Assembly (NCBI RefSeq): GCF_015240255.1
Contig: NZ_CP061205.1
Span: forward strand, 558,001 to 622,000
Reading direction: 5' to 3'
DNA length: 64,000 bases
Origin: Kordiimonas pumila
GTDB taxonomy: Bacteria; Pseudomonadota; Alphaproteobacteria; Sphingomonadales; Kordiimonadaceae
The notes below the pieces were generated by a model. The model did not search any database and was not told the origin of the DNA. It saw nothing but the letters and a program-made list of their open reading frames with translations. This document shows, in pieces, positions 10,050 to 20,453 of this stretch; the stretch's first letter is position 1; every line of letters starts with the position of its first letter. The position numbers were made by a program, and so were the translations under genes.

Positions 10050-10832
10050 ATGCGATTGATTACATGGAACATTAATTCTGTACGGGCGCGGCTCGATATT
10101 GTGCAGCAGCTTGTGGAGACATACAGGCCAGATGTGCTGTGTCTGCAGGAAACCAAAGTGCAGGATGATATGTTCCCGCGTGGTTTTTTCGAGGAAATTG
10201 GCCTGCCACACCTTGCTATTCACGGACAGAAAAGCCATCACGGCGTGGCAACCGCGGCTAAAGAGCCATTTGCGGATAGTTATAAAACTAATTGGTGTGA
10301 TATGGGCGACGCCCGCCATATTGCCATTAAGCTTGCAAGTGGCCAGACAGTGCATAATTTTTATGTACCCGCAGGCGGCGACGAGCCAGACCCCACAATC
10401 AACGATAAATTTGCCCACAAGCTGAAGTTCATTGACGAAATGACAGCATGGTCAGCAGGCCTGAAAGACCCTAGCATTCTGGTGGGTGACCTGAATATCG
10501 CCCCCTACGCAGATGATGTGTGGGACCATAAAAAGCTGCTTAAAGTAGTGTCGCATACGCCGCTTGAGTGTGACCTGATGCTGAAACTGATGGCGGCTCA
10601 TGGCTGGCATGATGTGATGCGCGAGCACACGCCGCTTCCGGAAAAGCTGTTTAGCTGGTGGTCGTACCGCGCCCGCGACTGGTCAGCCGCTGACAAGGGC
10701 CGCAGGCTTGATCATGTGTGGACCAGCCCTGCCCTGAAAGGCACCACAACTCATATGGAAGTAATTAGAGATGCGCGCGGTTGGGGTAAACCGTCTGACC
10801 ACGCGCCCGTGCTGGTGGACTTCAGCCTGTAG
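10050..10832 (+). CDS. xth: Exodeoxyribonuclease III (AP endonuclease)
   Basis: DNA-repair nuclease of the ExoIII/APE1 family that cleaves at abasic sites and removes 3' blocking groups. Visible catalytic motifs: TWNINSVRARL (Asn), LQETKVQDD (Glu), GDLNIAPYADDVWD (Asp/Asn), LDHVWTSPAL and the terminal SDHAPVLVDF (Asp-His). Length (260 aa) is normal. It is the last gene of the rightward ftsK-lolA run and is convergent, 2 nt apart, with the response-regulator gene. Confidence 0.96.
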   Translation: MRLITWNINSVRARLDIVQQLVETYRPDVLCLQETKVQDDMFPRGFFEEIGLPHLAIHGQKSHHGVATAAKEPFADSYKTNWCDMGDARHIAIKLASGQTVHNFYVPAGGDEPDPTINDKFAHKLKFIDEMTAWSAGLKDPSILVGDLNIAPYADDVWDHKKLLKVVSHTPLECDLMLKLMAAHGWHDVMREHTPLPEKLFSWWSYRARDWSAADKGRRLDHVWTSPALKGTTTHMEVIRDARGWGKPSDHAPVLVDFSL

Positions 10833-10834
10833 GG

Positions 10835-11530
10835 TTATACCCGCAGCCCTTGCAGGCTATAGCCGCCGGGTTCTGTAATAAGCAGGCGGGCGGCAGCGGG
10901 TTCTGTCTCTATCTTTTGCCTCAGGCGGTAAATATGGGTTTCCAGTGTGTGGGTGGTGACGCCAGAATTATAGCCCCATACCTCGGCGAGTAGCTCTTCG
11001 CGGCCCACCGCTTTGCCGCGTGCCCGGTATAAATACTTTAGAATATTGGTTTCTTTTTCCGTCAGGCGCACTTTGCTACCTTTTTCTTTTTCTGTTAGCA
11101 GTTTGCCAGAGGGCAGAAACTGGTATGGGCCAATATCAAATGTGGCGTCTTCGCTTTGCTCATACTGCCGGAAGTGTGCCCGAATGCGGGCAAGCAAAAC
11201 GGTAAAGCTGAAAGGCTTGGTCACATAGTCGTTGGCACCAGCATCCAGCCCCAAAACGGTGTCTGCGTCAGATACATTGCCTGTCAGCATAAGGATAGGC
11301 ACGCTAATACCGTTTTTACGGATACGTTTACACAGTTCGCGGCCATCCATATCGGGCAGCCCGACATCTAGAATAATCATGTCTACCTGATTGCTGGCCA
11401 GAAAGGTTAGGGTGTCTGCCGCAGTGCCTTGCTGGGTGGTTGAAAACTCGTCGCACAGCGCCAAATTGTCTGCAAGGCTTTCGCGCAGATCAACATCATC
11501 ATCCACCAAAAGCAGTTTTCTAACCGACAT
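10835..11530 (-). CDS. OmpR/PhoB-family response regulator (orphan)
   Basis: DNA-binding response regulator of 231 aa. The receiver domain has the acidic pair VDDD near residue 8-11, phosphoacceptor Asp in MIILDVGLPDMDG, the conserved Thr in LMLTGN and Lys in YVTKPF. The C-terminal winged helix ends with the ETHIYRLRQKIE recognition segment. I chose the ATG at 11530 because a GAGAG ribosome site precedes it; the frame extends to 11563. No histidine kinase gene is adjacent, so the partner is encoded elsewhere. A perfect ATAACGTTAT palindrome at 11570-11579 is a possible upstream binding site. Confidence 0.93.
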   Translation of the reverse strand: MSVRKLLLVDDDVDLRESLADNLALCDEFSTTQQGTAADTLTFLASNQVDMIILDVGLPDMDGRELCKRIRKNGISVPILMLTGNVSDADTVLGLDAGANDYVTKPFSFTVLLARIRAHFRQYEQSEDATFDIGPYQFLPSGKLLTEKEKGSKVRLTEKETNILKYLYRARGKAVGREELLAEVWGYNSGVTTHTLETHIYRLRQKIETEPAAARLLITEPGGYSLQGLRV

Positions 11531-11708
11531 ACATTCTCTCTTTCTAAAGCTGGTCTGGTTCATAACTGTATAACGTTATCTTCTATATATGAAGGAGAAA
11601 GCAATTTGCCATGATCACACTGTGTCACATTTGCTTGAACCATGAAAAAGACCTGCTTTGGCACACTGTTTTAAAAGAAAATACTGACAAAATCGGATTT
11701 TCGCTTAT

Positions 11709-12815
11709 ATGAAGCATATGGACACAGATGAAAAAAGGTTGCTTAGCTTGGAGCGCGCCTGCGGTGATTTGCGGCGCGGGCACCCGGTTGTTGTATGCGA
11801 CAGCAGCGGCAAAAGCCTTTTGGTCTTGCCGGCGGAGCACGCAAATACCGCCACTTTGGGCTTTTTTGACGGGCTTGCGAGCGAAAGTTTTATTCTGCTG
11901 ACCAGCAACCGCGCGCTCACCCTGAAAGTGGCGAGCAAAGGCTGGTCCGTGGTGCGGATCGCCCGGCCCCAGTGGATGCAAGCAAACGATATTGTAGCCC
12001 TTGCAGATCCAACGCTTGATCTTGCAACCCCGATGAAAGGGCCTTTTCAGCGGCTAGAGCATAAGGAAACCGACCTTGATAAAGCGGCGATCAAGCTGGC
12101 TAAGTGGGCGCATTTACTGCCTGCTGTTGTTGCGGCGGAAATCGCTGATGCTAAGGCGCTTGTTAGCAAGCACGGTTTGTTGGAAGTGTTTGCCCCTGAT
12201 GTTTTAGCGGCTGATATGACGCAGGCCTCCGCGCTTAAGGAGGTTGCTTCTGCCCGTGTGCCGCTTGCAGGCAGCGAAAATACAAGGCTGGTGTCCTTTC
12301 GGCCGCAAACCGGCGGCGTTGAACATATTGCCATTGTGATCGGCGAGCCTTCACGGCGCACCCCGCCTTTAATGCGCATCCACAGCGAATGTTTCACTGG
12401 CGACCTTTTGGGGTCGCTTAAATGTGACTGCGGCGAGCAACTGCGCGGTGCTATCCGGGCGATTGATGCAGCGGGCGGCGGTGTGTTGTTGTATCTAGCC
12501 CAAGAAGGCCGCGGCATTGGCCTTATCTCCAAGCTGAAAGCCTATGCCCTTCAGGATCAGGGTTATGATACGGTTGATGCCAACACCCGGCTTGGGTTTG
12601 ATGTGGACGAGCGTATTTTTGCGCCCGCTGCTGAAATGCTGAAACTGTTAGGTTTTACCTCTGTACGCCTCATGACCAACAACCCAAACAAGGTTGAGGG
12701 GCTGGAGCGCTACGGCATTAAAGTGGTGGAGCGTGTGGCCCATGCATTTCCGCCAAACCCGCATAATGAAATGTATCTGGCCACTAAAAAGATCAAAACT
12801 GGGCATATTCTGTAG
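11709..12815 (+). CDS. ribA: GTP cyclohydrolase II
   Basis: First committed enzyme of riboflavin synthesis, converting GTP to a diaminopyrimidine with release of formate. The C-terminal ~200 residues carry the zinc-binding segment HSECFTGDLLGSLKCDCG and the catalytic stretch EGRGIGLISKLKAYALQD. The N-terminal ~165 residues are positioned like a DHBP-synthase domain but show no recognisable RibB active-site motif, so that half looks degenerate. This long form is known in alphaproteobacteria. It is followed 2 nt later by the L,D-transpeptidase gene. Confidence 0.93.
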   Translation: MKHMDTDEKRLLSLERACGDLRRGHPVVVCDSSGKSLLVLPAEHANTATLGFFDGLASESFILLTSNRALTLKVASKGWSVVRIARPQWMQANDIVALADPTLDLATPMKGPFQRLEHKETDLDKAAIKLAKWAHLLPAVVAAEIADAKALVSKHGLLEVFAPDVLAADMTQASALKEVASARVPLAGSENTRLVSFRPQTGGVEHIAIVIGEPSRRTPPLMRIHSECFTGDLLGSLKCDCGEQLRGAIRAIDAAGGGVLLYLAQEGRGIGLISKLKAYALQDQGYDTVDANTRLGFDVDERIFAPAAEMLKLLGFTSVRLMTNNPNKVEGLERYGIKVVERVAHAFPPNPHNEMYLATKKIKTGHIL

Positions 12816-12817
12816 CT

Positions 12818-13345
12818 ATGATAGAATGGATTGTCACTCCAGACACCGCGAACCCCAAAAAAGGTGTGGTAACAGGCCCCGTATTCAAGGCCCCTTGTGC
12901 CCTTGGCAGAAGCGGTGTCCGGTTGGTTGGTGAAAAGCGCGAGGGGGATGGGTATACCCCTGCCGGGCGCTACCCATTACGGTATGTATATTACCGGCCA
13001 GACAGGATTGCAGCCCCCATGACAGGCTTGCCTGTATATCCTTTATCGGTTGATATGGGCTGGTGCGATGACCCGGAAAGCCCAGATTATAACAGGCCTG
13101 TCAGGTTGCCCTTTGTGCCGTCGCACGAACAGCTTTGGCGCGACGATGAAATTTACGACCTGATTTTGGTGATAGGCCATAATGACAGCCCGGTTATAGC
13201 GCATATGGGTAGTGCTGTTTTTGTGCATATTGCCCGCGAGAATTTTTCACCTACGGCAGGCTGTGTGGCCCTTCAGCAAGAAAGCCTGTTGCGGTTACTG
13301 CGGCAATCAGGCCCTGGCGATCAGATCGTTATTACTTATCCGTAA
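12818..13345 (+). CDS. L,D-transpeptidase (YkuD) family protein
   Basis: A 175-aa protein ending with the YkuD active-site region: a conserved His in IGHNDSPVIAHMGSAVFVH and catalytic Cys149 in SPTAGCVAL. Such domains cross-link peptidoglycan or attach proteins to it. No signal peptide is visible, so export, or a cytoplasmic variant, is uncertain. It is coupled to ribA (start 2 nt after the ribA stop). Its 3' end overlaps the convergent yggS gene by 10 nt. Confidence 0.85.
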   Translation: MIEWIVTPDTANPKKGVVTGPVFKAPCALGRSGVRLVGEKREGDGYTPAGRYPLRYVYYRPDRIAAPMTGLPVYPLSVDMGWCDDPESPDYNRPVRLPFVPSHEQLWRDDEIYDLILVIGHNDSPVIAHMGSAVFVHIARENFSPTAGCVALQQESLLRLLRQSGPGDQIVITYP

Positions 13346-14019
13346 TCACGCGCGCCGAAAACAGCAGTGCCAACACGAATATCTGTGGCCCCCATGCTGG
13401 CGGCAAGCGCATAATCGCCGCTCATGCCCATAGACAGGTGTTTTAGGCCGTGTTTAAGGGCTAGTTTGCGCAAAAGCGCAAAATGAAGAGAGGGGTCGTC
13501 GTCCACAGGGGGGATGCACATAAGCCCTAAAACCGTTAGGCCGTTTTCAGTGCAAAGGCCCAAGAGGCTTGCGATATCTTCCTGTAGGCAGCCGCTTTTT
13601 TGGTCTTCGCGTCCAGTATTAACCTGAATGTACACAGGTAAAAACTTTTCCTGTTTTTTCATTTCTGTTGCAAGCGCTTTCACAAGCTTTGGTCGGTCAA
13701 CAGAGTGGATATAGTCAAACAGGGCAACAGCCTCGGCCGCCTTATTGGTTTGCAAGCCGCCAATCAGGTGTAATTCAAGGTCAGGATAAGCTTTACGTCT
13801 TTCTTTCCAGCGGCTTTCTGCCTCTTGCACCCGGTTTTCGCCGTACACACGGTGTCCGGCGTTAAGGGCAGCTTCAACACGATCATCAGGTTGCACTTTT
13901 GAAACCGCAATCAGCTTTGGTGCCGGGTGTTTCGTGCCCGTATGCACCGCCATTTTGCGGATATTGCTGTCAATTTCAGCGAGATTGGCCTTAATGGTGG
14001 AAACAAGGTCTGTTGTCAT
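13336..14019 (-). CDS. yggS: YggS-family pyridoxal-phosphate homeostasis protein
   Basis: A single-domain PLP-binding protein (fold-type III, PROSC/YggS family) that buffers free PLP. The PLP lysine lies in PKLIAVSKVQP. The VYGENRVQEA and LHLIGGLQTNK segments and the terminal SMGMSGDYALA / IRVGTAVFG phosphate-binding segments are all present. I chose the ATG at 14019, which gives a 227-aa protein of family length; the frame is open to 14058. It is divergent from the thiE-like gene, with starts about 43 nt apart. Confidence 0.94.
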   Translation of the reverse strand: MTTDLVSTIKANLAEIDSNIRKMAVHTGTKHPAPKLIAVSKVQPDDRVEAALNAGHRVYGENRVQEAESRWKERRKAYPDLELHLIGGLQTNKAAEAVALFDYIHSVDRPKLVKALATEMKKQEKFLPVYIQVNTGREDQKSGCLQEDIASLLGLCTENGLTVLGLMCIPPVDDDPSLHFALLRKLALKHGLKHLSMGMSGDYALAASMGATDIRVGTAVFGARDYG

Positions 14020-14061
14020 AATGGTTTCTCGGTTTATCCTTAAATCAGAATATATCATCCT

Positions 14062-14685
14062 ATGGGACAGGGAATATATATGGTCAAGTTATATGGGCAA
14101 AAAAGATCAATCAGTGCTGCACTGGCTATAGGCCGGGCGGCCGGTGTTCCGCATCTTGTTTTCCTAACGGACGAGGGCCGCGCCCCAGACCCTGTTGGTG
14201 TGTGCCAGCATTTGCCTGCGGGCAGTATTATTATATGCCGTGATTATGACCATCCCGACAGGGTTGGTTTTGCAGAAAAACTGCGTGCTGTTACCCGTAC
14301 CCTCAGCCAGTTTCTGTTGGTGGCAGGCGACCCCGGCCTTGCCCGTGCAGTGGATGCAGACGGCCTGCATTTGCCGCAGTATATGCTTGAAAACCCGCCT
14401 GCCCTTACAGCCTTTGGCCTTGTGAGTGCCGCCTGCCATGACCATGCTTCACTTGTGCGGGCGGCTCAGTTGGGGCTTGATTTTGCGCTGGTGTCGCCGG
14501 TTTTTGAAACCGCAAGCCATGTGGGAGAGCCAGCACTTGGTGTTCACAGGTTTGCCCGGCTTGTTAAAAACGCCAGTATCCCTGTTGTTGCGCTGGGCGG
14601 TATACATGCGGGTAACGCTGCAAAATTAAAACCGTTTCAGCTAATGGGGGTTGCGGCAATAGGTGCCTTTATCCCAAATGTTTAG
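14062..14685 (+). CDS. Thiamine-phosphate synthase (ThiE/TenI) family protein
   Basis: A TIM-barrel protein of the ThiE/TenI family (207 aa), related to the enzyme that couples the thiazole and pyrimidine halves of thiamine. Family segments present: VDADGLHLPQ, FALVSPVFETASHVG and the phosphate-binding IPVVALGGIHAGN. Several positions expected in a true ThiE are not obvious, so a TenI-like or divergent synthase is possible. A second start, ATG at 14080 preceded by AGGGAA, is at least as good. Confidence 0.8.
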   Translation: MGQGIYMVKLYGQKRSISAALAIGRAAGVPHLVFLTDEGRAPDPVGVCQHLPAGSIIICRDYDHPDRVGFAEKLRAVTRTLSQFLLVAGDPGLARAVDADGLHLPQYMLENPPALTAFGLVSAACHDHASLVRAAQLGLDFALVSPVFETASHVGEPALGVHRFARLVKNASIPVVALGGIHAGNAAKLKPFQLMGVAAIGAFIPNV

Positions 14686-14708
14686 ACAGGTGCTTTAGAG
14701 AGTGAGGC

Positions 14709-15590
14709 TTAGAACTGTAACTTGCCGCCAAGGAAAACCATGCGGGAGTTATCGCCGGTTAAAGAGCTAACAATCCAGCGGTCACCGTAATCATAGTAGC
14801 GTACACCACCACTTAGGCCCAGATAGTTGCTAAAGCGGTAACTTGCACCAAGCTCGACAGATACAATATTGCGGGCTTCGTTTTCAATGCCGTAAAGGTC
14901 AGCGCCTTCTTTATATTCGGTTAAAGAAAGCCGGGCGGACCATGAGGTTGCCTGATAAGACAGTCCAACATCAAAGCCATTCATGTCGTTTTCAAAATAG
15001 CTATTGTAACGCATTAAAGAGGCATCCAGCCCAAAGCCGGAATATCGGGCTTCAATGCCAAAGTTATATTCGTGGCTGGCCACGTCAAGATCCGCAAACG
15101 GAACAGAAGCAGGCATGCCGTCTACAGACAGGCGGTAACCAGTTTGCAGCGCAAGCTCCAAGCCTTTACTCTGATTAGAGGTTTCCTTGCCGCCAAATGT
15201 AATGGCCATTCTGGAGGTTGCATCATAAAGGCCCCTGCCAATGCCGCCGCGCATTTCGCCTGTTGGGGCCATCAGCGAAGAAAAGTCTGGCTTGTCAGAA
15301 AGGCCCTGAAGCGATGATTGTGGCAAGGTTCGCGAATCACTTAGCTTGAAAAAGCTGTGGTTCGAGCCTGATGGCGTTTCCAGATTGCTTAGTTTTAGCT
15401 CAGGAATGGCGCCCGCTTTTGCCACAGGTTCAGCCGTCGCCTGTTTGGCCATTTGCTCTGCTATAAAAGCATCAAGGCTTTGCAGAAACCCGCTGGATTC
15501 AAAGCGTGGCTTTGAATCGTCCGCCGATACACCGGCAGCGAGTCCTGCAGCTACAAAGGCTGCCATTGATATTTTTAACAAGCGTTTCAT
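14709..15590 (-). CDS. Predicted outer-membrane beta-barrel protein
   Basis: A 293-aa exported protein. The signal peptide is MKRLLKISMAAFVAAG with an Ala-rich cleavage region. From about residue 120 there are alternating amphipathic strands with Gly/Tyr/Ser content, and the last residue is phenylalanine, as in outer-membrane barrels. I chose the ATG at 15590, where the signal peptide begins. No homologous family is recognised. The 225-nt gap upstream holds no gene I can support. Confidence 0.75.
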   Translation of the reverse strand: MKRLLKISMAAFVAAGLAAGVSADDSKPRFESSGFLQSLDAFIAEQMAKQATAEPVAKAGAIPELKLSNLETPSGSNHSFFKLSDSRTLPQSSLQGLSDKPDFSSLMAPTGEMRGGIGRGLYDATSRMAITFGGKETSNQSKGLELALQTGYRLSVDGMPASVPFADLDVASHEYNFGIEARYSGFGLDASLMRYNSYFENDMNGFDVGLSYQATSWSARLSLTEYKEGADLYGIENEARNIVSVELGASYRFSNYLGLSGGVRYYDYGDRWIVSSLTGDNSRMVFLGGKLQF

Positions 15591-15832
15591 TGGCGCTAGT
15601 GGTCTCATTTCAACGTTACATATTTATTATAGTACTGAATTTCAGGGAGATTTAGCAAGGTGGTGGGGTAAATAGAATCAAAATGTGTCATGTCTGCCAC
15701 TATTTAGGCATATTTCTGACTAGTAACTGACGTCTCTGGGGGCTATAACCCGCAGGAGGCTTCTTTTGGCGAACGGCAAACTGGTGCTGTTTTGGTATTG
15801 AAGCAAATGAAAACGAATCTACGGGGTTTAAT

Positions 15833-16267
15833 ATGCAGGGATTAGTCCGGTCACTTTTAGTGGTCATGCTGTGCGCCACCATCAGTGCCTGTTCCTTATT
15901 TGGTAGTAAGGAAAAAAGTAAGGCAGAAATTGGCCCAAGGGTTACCGCCATTGGGATTAATGGTTATTTGTGGCAAGCCACGCTTGATACACTTTCCTTT
16001 ATGCCGCTTGATAAAGTTGAGCCAAACGGCGGTGTTATTGTAACAGGCTGGCATTCTACAAAAGAAGCGCCGAATGAGCGGGTGAAAGTAACAGTCCGCT
16101 TTTTGTCAAAAGACCTAAGGTCAGACGGGCTGAAGGTTTCTGTTGTTCGGCAGGAGAAATCTTCGGACGAGTGGCTAAGTGTGCCTGTGCAGGCATCAAC
16201 AGAATTAAAAGTTGAAGAAGCGATCCTGACAGCCGCGCGCCGTATGCGTGTTCATGCTGCCGGATAA
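15833..16267 (+). CDS. DUF3576 lipoprotein
   Basis: A 144-aa protein with a lipoprotein signal (hydrophobic stretch then TISACSLFG; lipobox Cys20). The rest matches the DUF3576 pattern with GINGYLWQATLDTLSFMPL near residues 43-61. Such proteins are common in alphaproteobacteria just upstream of leuS, as here (111 nt gap). Function is unknown; an envelope role is likely given the neighbouring lptE. Confidence 0.88.
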   Translation: MQGLVRSLLVVMLCATISACSLFGSKEKSKAEIGPRVTAIGINGYLWQATLDTLSFMPLDKVEPNGGVIVTGWHSTKEAPNERVKVTVRFLSKDLRSDGLKVSVVRQEKSSDEWLSVPVQASTELKVEEAILTAARRMRVHAAG

Positions 16268-16377
16268 TTGTCTCTGACCCTTGGCCTTACTATTGAGGCC
16301 AGTTCGTTTTACATGCTGTGACAGGCCGGGCCTTTAGGTTCTGGCCTTTTAGGCTCTAATCACCCACGAGAAATAGT

Positions 16378-18939
16378 ATGTCGCGTTATAATGCAAAGGT
16401 AACGGAAGCCAAATGGCAGAAGGTCTGGTCTGAAAAGGCTACTTTCAAAACTGATAGCACATCTGAAAAGCCTAAATATTATGTGCTGGAAATGTTTCCC
16501 TACCCATCTGGGCGCATTCATATGGGCCATGTGCGGAACTATACGCTCGGCGATGTAGTAGCGCGGTTCCGCCGGGCAAATGGCTATGAAGTTTTGCATC
16601 CTATGGGCTGGGACGCTTTTGGCATGCCAGCAGAAAATGCGGCGATGGAGCGTAAAACCCACCCCGGTAGCTGGACATACGACAATATTGCCAATATGCG
16701 TTCGCAGCTTCAGAAAATCGGTTTTGCGATCGACTGGGACCGTGAAATTGCCACCTGTGACCCAGAATATTACGGCAAAGAGCAACAGATATTCATCGAC
16801 TTTTATAATGCAGGCCTCGTGTACCGCAAGGAAAGCTGGGTAAACTGGGATCCGGTAGACAATACTGTTCTTGCAAACGAGCAGGTTATTGACGGGCGCG
16901 GCTGGCGTTCTGGTGCGCTGGTTGAGCGCCGCAAGCTTTCGCAGTGGTTCCTTAAAATCACCGACTTTGCTGAAGACCTGCTTGACGGCCTCAAGACACT
17001 TGACCGCTGGCCCGACAAAGTACGGCTGATGCAGGAAAACTGGATTGGTCGCTCTGAAGGCCTGAAATTTGATTTTAAGATCGATGAAACGGGCGAAAAA
17101 CTACCGGTTTATACAACACGACCTGACACGCTTTTTGGTGCTAGTTTCTGTGCTATTTCGGCCGACCACCCGCTTGCGGCAAAGCTTGCTGAAAATAACC
17201 CTGCCCTTGGGCATTTCATTGAAGAATGCCGCCAGATGGGCACGACCGAAGAAGCGCTCGAAAAAGCCGAGAAAAAAGGCTTTGATACAGGCCTTCATGT
17301 GGTGCACCCGCTGAATGCAGGATGGAAACTTCCTATTTATGTCGCTAACTTTGTGTTGATGGAGTATGGTACGGGGGCGATTTTTGCCTGCCCGGCCGGT
17401 GACCAGCGCGATCTGGATTTTGCCCGTAAATATAACCTGCCAGTGCTGCCGATTGTGCTGCCGGACGGCGCTGACAGTGCAACATATCAAATTGAAAACG
17501 AAGCCTACACAGGTATGGGCACACTTTATAATTCAGGCTTTCTGGACGGTATGGATGTAGCGAGCGCAAAAGCCGCTATGATCGATAAGGCCGAAGCCGA
17601 AGGCTGGGGCGAGCGCACCGTAAACTTCCGTTTGCGCGACTGGGGTGTTTCGCGGCAGCGCTATTGGGGTACGCCTATTCCGTTTGTGCACTGCGACGCC
17701 TGCGGCGTTGTGCCAGTGCCGGTTGACCAGTTGCCGGTGCAGCTTCCTGAGGATGTTACCTTCGACAAACCGGGTAACCCGTTAGAGCACCACGCAACGT
17801 GGAAACATACAAATTGCCCGAAATGCGGCGCAAAAGCGGTGCGTGAAACCGATACGATGGACACATTTGTAGATTCGTCGTGGTATTTCATGCGCTTCTG
17901 CACACCTGACAGTGACCAACCTTTTGACAAGGATGTAACGGACAGCTGGTTACCGGTTAACCAGTATATTGGCGGGGTCGAGCACGCTATTTTGCACCTG
18001 CTATATGCCCGGTTTTTCACCCGCGCTCTTAATCATGTTGGTAGAACCAGCATTAAAGAGCCATTCGAGGGCCTATTTACACAAGGGATGGTAACCCACG
18101 CCACTTACAAGGATAGTAACGGCAAGTGGGTGTTGCCAGAAGATGTCAGGAAACTTGAAGATGGCTCGCTTGTAACAGCGGACAAGCTTGCAGTTACCGA
18201 GGGCCGCATTGAAAAAATGTCCAAGTCGAAGAAAAATGTTGTCGACCCGGATGACATTATCGAGCAGTACGGTGCAGATACAGCGCGCTGGTTTGTGCTT
18301 TCTGACAGCCCGCCAGAGCGTGATTTGCAGTGGACAGAATCAGGCATTGAAGGCGCATGGCGTTTCGCCCAAAAAGTTTACCGTCTGGTAACAGAGCCCA
18401 CGGTTCACTTGCCGCCTGTGGGTACACCAGTGCCAGAGACACTGTCTGATACGGCAACAGCTTTCCGCAAAACGGTGCATAAAACCATTAAGGGTGTGTC
18501 CGCCGATATTGAAGCGCTGCATTTCAACAAAGCAGTGGCGCGGCTTTATGAGTTTACGGGCGGCTTTGGCGGTAAACTGGTGGGCGACGGTGCAGCAGAA
18601 GTGCAGCGCGAGGCCCTTGAGACACTGGTTCTGCTTATTAGCCCAATGATGCCGCACCTGGCAGAAGAAATGTGGCACACACTTGGGCACGAAACACTGG
18701 TGTCAGATACCCCGTGGCCTGTGGCGATTGAAGAATTTACGGTTGATACAAGTGTGACTATTGCTATCCAGATAAATGGTAAAGTGCGCGATACAATCGA
18801 CATTCCAAAAGATATGCCGAAAGACGAGGTAGAAGCCGTTGCCCTTCGTACAGAAAAGGTGCAGGCTATGCTGGCAGACCTTACCGTCAGGAAGGTTATT
18901 GTTGTACCGGGAAGAATTGTAAATATTGTGGCGAATTGA
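16378..18939 (+). CDS. leuS: Leucyl-tRNA synthetase
   Basis: Class I aminoacyl-tRNA synthetase charging tRNA-Leu (853 aa, normal length). HIGH-type motif PSGRIHMGH is near residues 42-50, KMSKS is near residue 614, and the editing (CP1) domain with TTRPDTLFG lies between. The anticodon-binding and C-terminal domains are complete. Its TGA shares one base with the ATG of lptE, so the two are translationally coupled. Confidence 0.98.
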   Translation: MSRYNAKVTEAKWQKVWSEKATFKTDSTSEKPKYYVLEMFPYPSGRIHMGHVRNYTLGDVVARFRRANGYEVLHPMGWDAFGMPAENAAMERKTHPGSWTYDNIANMRSQLQKIGFAIDWDREIATCDPEYYGKEQQIFIDFYNAGLVYRKESWVNWDPVDNTVLANEQVIDGRGWRSGALVERRKLSQWFLKITDFAEDLLDGLKTLDRWPDKVRLMQENWIGRSEGLKFDFKIDETGEKLPVYTTRPDTLFGASFCAISADHPLAAKLAENNPALGHFIEECRQMGTTEEALEKAEKKGFDTGLHVVHPLNAGWKLPIYVANFVLMEYGTGAIFACPAGDQRDLDFARKYNLPVLPIVLPDGADSATYQIENEAYTGMGTLYNSGFLDGMDVASAKAAMIDKAEAEGWGERTVNFRLRDWGVSRQRYWGTPIPFVHCDACGVVPVPVDQLPVQLPEDVTFDKPGNPLEHHATWKHTNCPKCGAKAVRETDTMDTFVDSSWYFMRFCTPDSDQPFDKDVTDSWLPVNQYIGGVEHAILHLLYARFFTRALNHVGRTSIKEPFEGLFTQGMVTHATYKDSNGKWVLPEDVRKLEDGSLVTADKLAVTEGRIEKMSKSKKNVVDPDDIIEQYGADTARWFVLSDSPPERDLQWTESGIEGAWRFAQKVYRLVTEPTVHLPPVGTPVPETLSDTATAFRKTVHKTIKGVSADIEALHFNKAVARLYEFTGGFGGKLVGDGAAEVQREALETLVLLISPMMPHLAEEMWHTLGHETLVSDTPWPVAIEEFTVDTSVTIAIQINGKVRDTIDIPKDMPKDEVEAVALRTEKVQAMLADLTVRKVIVVPGRIVNIVAN

Positions 18940-19418
18940 TGCGAATAGCACTTTTTATATCATGCTTGTTACTGGCGGCTTGTGGCTTTAAGCCGCTCTA
19001 TGAGGCTGGGGGGTCAAGCGGGGCGATGCAAGCCGAGCTTGAGGCTGTTAGCGTTGGCCCGATACCAGACCGGCTGGGCCAGATTATGCGTAACCAGCTG
19101 CTTGAACGCCTGAATGTTGCAGGTGTTGAAAAATACCGTCTTGATATTGTGCTTGAGCAGACCAGCGAAGGCTACGGTGTGCGCCCAGATGCTGCCACCA
19201 CGGAAGAGCTGATCACACTGAAGGCTTATGTGCAGCTTGTTTCCCTAAAAGACGACAGTATTTTGTTTGAAGACACACTGCGCGCCCGAACATCGTTTGA
19301 TATTGTGCTTTCTGACTATGCAACCGTTACCCAGCGGGAAGATAGCGCGCGTCGTCTTGCCCTTGAGCTTGCAGAGCGTATTCACCGGCGTCTTGCCCTG
19401 TATTTTTCACAGAAATAG
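18939..19418 (+). CDS. lptE: LPS-assembly lipoprotein LptE
   Basis: Outer-membrane lipoprotein that plugs the LptD barrel for lipopolysaccharide insertion. The signal peptide ends with lipobox LLAACGFKPLYE, and the FKPLY stretch after the Cys is characteristic. Length is 159 aa. The leuS-lptE-holA order is conserved across proteobacteria. The start ATG overlaps the leuS stop codon. Confidence 0.92.
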   Translation: MRIALFISCLLLAACGFKPLYEAGGSSGAMQAELEAVSVGPIPDRLGQIMRNQLLERLNVAGVEKYRLDIVLEQTSEGYGVRPDAATTEELITLKAYVQLVSLKDDSILFEDTLRARTSFDIVLSDYATVTQREDSARRLALELAERIHRRLALYFSQK

Positions 19419-19433
19419 GCGGAAGGGCTAACC

Positions 19434-20453
19434 TTGAAAGTAAAGCCCCGCGATATACCGGCTATTTTGAAGGCGCTAGACCCGTCTGTTCGGGCTGTGC
19501 TGGTGTTTGGCCGCGACGAGGGGCTGGCGCGAGAACGCGCAGATACAATCAGCAAGCAGATAGCCCCAGACCTTTCTGACCCCTTTCAGGTGGCAAAACC
19601 TAGCAGCGAAGACATAAAAGCTGCCCCTTCGAGGTTGCTTGATGAAATATCGGCCATTTCCATGCTGGGTGGCCGCCGCCTTGTGCGTATGGACAGTGTT
19701 GGGAATGAGGTGACGGAGCCTGTTAAGCTGGCGCTAGAGGGCGCACAGGGTGACGGTGTTATGGTGCTAACAGCGGGTGACTTAAAGCCGACATCAAGCC
19801 TTCGCAAGCTAATGGAAGGCGCTAAAAACGCACTTGCTATCCCGTGTTATGAAGATGGTGCCCGTGATCTTATGGGGCTTGTGCATTCGGTTTTGGCTGA
19901 TGCGGGCCTTAGTGCAACGCAGGATGCAACAGCCTATCTGGTCGATAATTTGGGCGGCGACAGAATGGTGTCGCGCGGCGAACTGGAAAAACTGGTGCTG
20001 TATAAGGGTAAAGCAGGCGGGCAGGTAACACTGGCAGACGCTGTCGCCTGCGTTGGGGATACCGCGGCGCTTGGGCTTAACCAGATTGCCGAATGTGTGA
20101 CAGCAGGAGACGCCCGCCGACTGGAGAAACTGCTGGAACGGGCCAGAATTTCAGGGGAAAGTGCGGTTGCCATTTTGCGCACCCTGCAAAGCCGGTTGCT
20201 GCGTATGCATCTTGTGCGCGGCCACATTGAAACGGGCATGAATGTATCTGAAGCGGTTACAAAATTGCGACCACCGGTGTTTTTTGCGGAAAAAGACAAG
20301 TTTCAGGCCGAGGCTATGCGCTGGACTTTAGCGGGGCTAGAGCGGGCGATGGCAATTTTGCTTGAAGCCGAGCTTGATTGTAAAACAACAGGTAACCCTG
20401 TGGATGTGATCTGCGCCCGTGCGCTCTTGCGGCTTGCAAAGGCTGCGCGTTAG
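19434..20453 (+). CDS. holA: DNA polymerase III subunit delta
   Basis: Clamp-loader delta subunit (339 aa), which opens the beta sliding clamp. The N-terminal AAA-like domain contains VFGRDEGLARERAD and the MLGGRRLVRMD segment, and the C-terminal collar domain is helical. The start is TTG, 15 nt after the lptE stop, with GGAAGG upstream. It is the third gene of the leuS operon and overlaps the convergent DUF1330-like gene by 4 nt. Confidence 0.93.
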   Translation: MKVKPRDIPAILKALDPSVRAVLVFGRDEGLARERADTISKQIAPDLSDPFQVAKPSSEDIKAAPSRLLDEISAISMLGGRRLVRMDSVGNEVTEPVKLALEGAQGDGVMVLTAGDLKPTSSLRKLMEGAKNALAIPCYEDGARDLMGLVHSVLADAGLSATQDATAYLVDNLGGDRMVSRGELEKLVLYKGKAGGQVTLADAVACVGDTAALGLNQIAECVTAGDARRLEKLLERARISGESAVAILRTLQSRLLRMHLVRGHIETGMNVSEAVTKLRPPVFFAEKDKFQAEAMRWTLAGLERAMAILLEAELDCKTTGNPVDVICARALLRLAKAAR